6,599 nt of DNA from Akkermansiaceae bacterium (GTDB lineage: Bacteria > Verrucomicrobiota > Verrucomicrobiia > Verrucomicrobiales > Akkermansiaceae): positions 1 to 6,599 of the forward strand of contig JALZWJ010000179.1 in the NCBI GenBank assembly GCA_023300065.1, given 5' to 3'. Under the pieces are notes generated by a model. It made no database searches and was not told the origin of the DNA. It was given only the letters and a program-made list of their open reading frames with translations. Position 1 is the stretch's first letter, and each line of letters opens with the position of its first letter. Shown here in pieces: positions 6,135 through 6,599 of the stretch. The position numbers and the translations under genes were made by a program.

Positions 6135-6500
6135 CTAAAACTCCCCTTTAAACGAGCATCTCGCTGTGGGGGTCTCGAAGATCACGATCTCGCAGAGGCC
6201 CGGGAGGTCATTTTCTAACTTCCGCCAGAACCAAGCGGCCATGATCTCGATGGTGGGGCTTTCGAGGCCCTCGATGTCGTTCAGGTAGCTATGATCCAGC
6301 ATTTCACGGAGCGGGTTCATGGCTTGTGAAATTTGCTTATGGTCGTAAACCCAACCGATGGCGGGGTTGACCTCGCCCTCGACGTGGATCTCGATCTTAA
6401 AACTGTGACCATGCATCTGACGGCATTTGTGGTCCTCGGGAAGGCTAGGAAGGGTGTGGGCCGCTTCGAAGCGGAAGTCTTTGATGATTCGGGCACGCAT
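6135..6500 (-). CDS. queD: 6-carboxy-5,6,7,8-tetrahydropterin synthase (QueD)
   Basis: 121 aa, ATG start, no SD. QueD converts 7,8-dihydroneopterin triphosphate to 6-carboxytetrahydropterin, the second step towards preQ0 and the tRNA base queuosine; it is cytoplasmic. The 6-pyruvoyl-tetrahydropterin synthase fold is clear: H15 in FEAAHTL and H30/H32 in CRQMHGHSF are the zinc ligands, and C26 is the catalytic cysteine. H70 in LDHSYLND and E109 in FETPTARCSF complete the active site and substrate anchor. The CxxxHGH spacing marks the QueD-type (PTPS-I) form rather than the folate-type form with Glu in place of Cys. Length is normal for bacterial QueD. No other queuosine gene (queC, queE, queF) is in the window. 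It is divergent from the probable trpA, with 68 bases between starts, and 48 bases separate its stop from the fic start. Confidence 0.94.
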   Translation of the reverse strand: MRARIIKDFRFEAAHTLPSLPEDHKCRQMHGHSFKIEIHVEGEVNPAIGWVYDHKQISQAMNPLREMLDHSYLNDIEGLESPTIEIMAAWFWRKLENDLPGLCEIVIFETPTARCSFKGEF

Positions 6501-6568
6501 GATTCAGGAAACTGTTGCTAGGATAGGCTTGTCTCCCCCGCCGTCCATCGCCAAGTTCTTTCCTGTTC
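6501..6568. promoter_or_regulatory. Divergent intergenic region between queD and the probable trpA
   Basis: This 68-base region should hold both promoters. I see no preQ1-type riboswitch, no leader peptide with Trp codons, no clear sigma-70 boxes and no SD ahead of either ATG. The plus-strand leader GTTCTTTCC (6555-6563) is pyrimidine-rich like the one before the metallopeptidase gene. Confidence 0.3.
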
Positions 6569-6599
6569 ATGGCAAATCGTATCGACACCACTTTTGCCC
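6569..6599 (+). CDS. trpA: Start of a gene resembling tryptophan synthase alpha chain (partial)
   Basis: Only the first ten codons are present, reading MANRIDTTFA, and the frame runs off the window. The NRID-TF pattern directly after the start is typical of TrpA proteins, whose N-terminus often reads M(x)RI--(x)F--L. TrpA cleaves indole-3-glycerol phosphate and passes indole to TrpB. Ten residues are too few for certainty; the call rests on this short N-terminal pattern and the plausible start 68 bases from divergent queD. No SD precedes the ATG. Confidence 0.5.
   Translation, partial: MANRIDTTFA

Overview
The window looks like a chromosomal stretch from a Gram-negative bacterium, probably of the Planctomycetota/Verrucomicrobiota group. 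Three things point there: a secreted metallopeptidase that begins with an SHD1 (SLA1 homology 1) domain, a pair of HtrA-like proteins, and start sites that almost all lack a Shine-Dalgarno sequence. This placement is inference from gene content, since there is no rRNA or other strong phylogenetic marker here. There are no tRNAs, CRISPR arrays, insertion sequences or phage genes, and coding density is high.

Left part (1-2058, minus strand): two exported HtrA-type proteins form an operon separated by 6 bases. The first gene transcribed (stop at 1048) encodes a serine protease with an intact His-Asp-Ser triad and one C-terminal PDZ domain. The second (1-1041) encodes a related protein that has lost the catalytic His and Ser. 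Its PDZ domain is not at the C-terminus but appears inserted into the protease fold, where the sensor loop L3 of DegP/DegS would be. This pseudoprotease, and its pairing with an active protease, is the most interesting point in the window. The active gene also has a hairpin over its only SD-like element.

Middle part: a divergent 198-base (to the preferred starts, 225-base) intergenic region leads to a plus-strand gene (2257-3483) for a secreted SHD1 plus HEXXH zinc metallopeptidase. It converges, with a 14-base gap, on a minus-strand HupE/UreJ-type membrane protein gene (3498-4571) that has a large extracytoplasmic N-terminal region.

Right part: a plus-strand DUF1853 protein (4684-5520) overlaps tail to tail by 40 bases with a minus-strand class III Fic AMP-transferase (5481-6086). 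Upstream of fic on the same strand is queD (6135-6500), for queuosine precursor synthesis. Divergent from queD, the last 31 bases hold the first codons of a plus-strand gene that resembles trpA.

The left half concerns the cell envelope (protein quality control, secreted proteolysis, metal transport). The right half is a mix of housekeeping genes (queD, probable trpA) and single accessory genes (DUF1853, fic). Apart from the HtrA pair, nothing indicates that these genes form one pathway.
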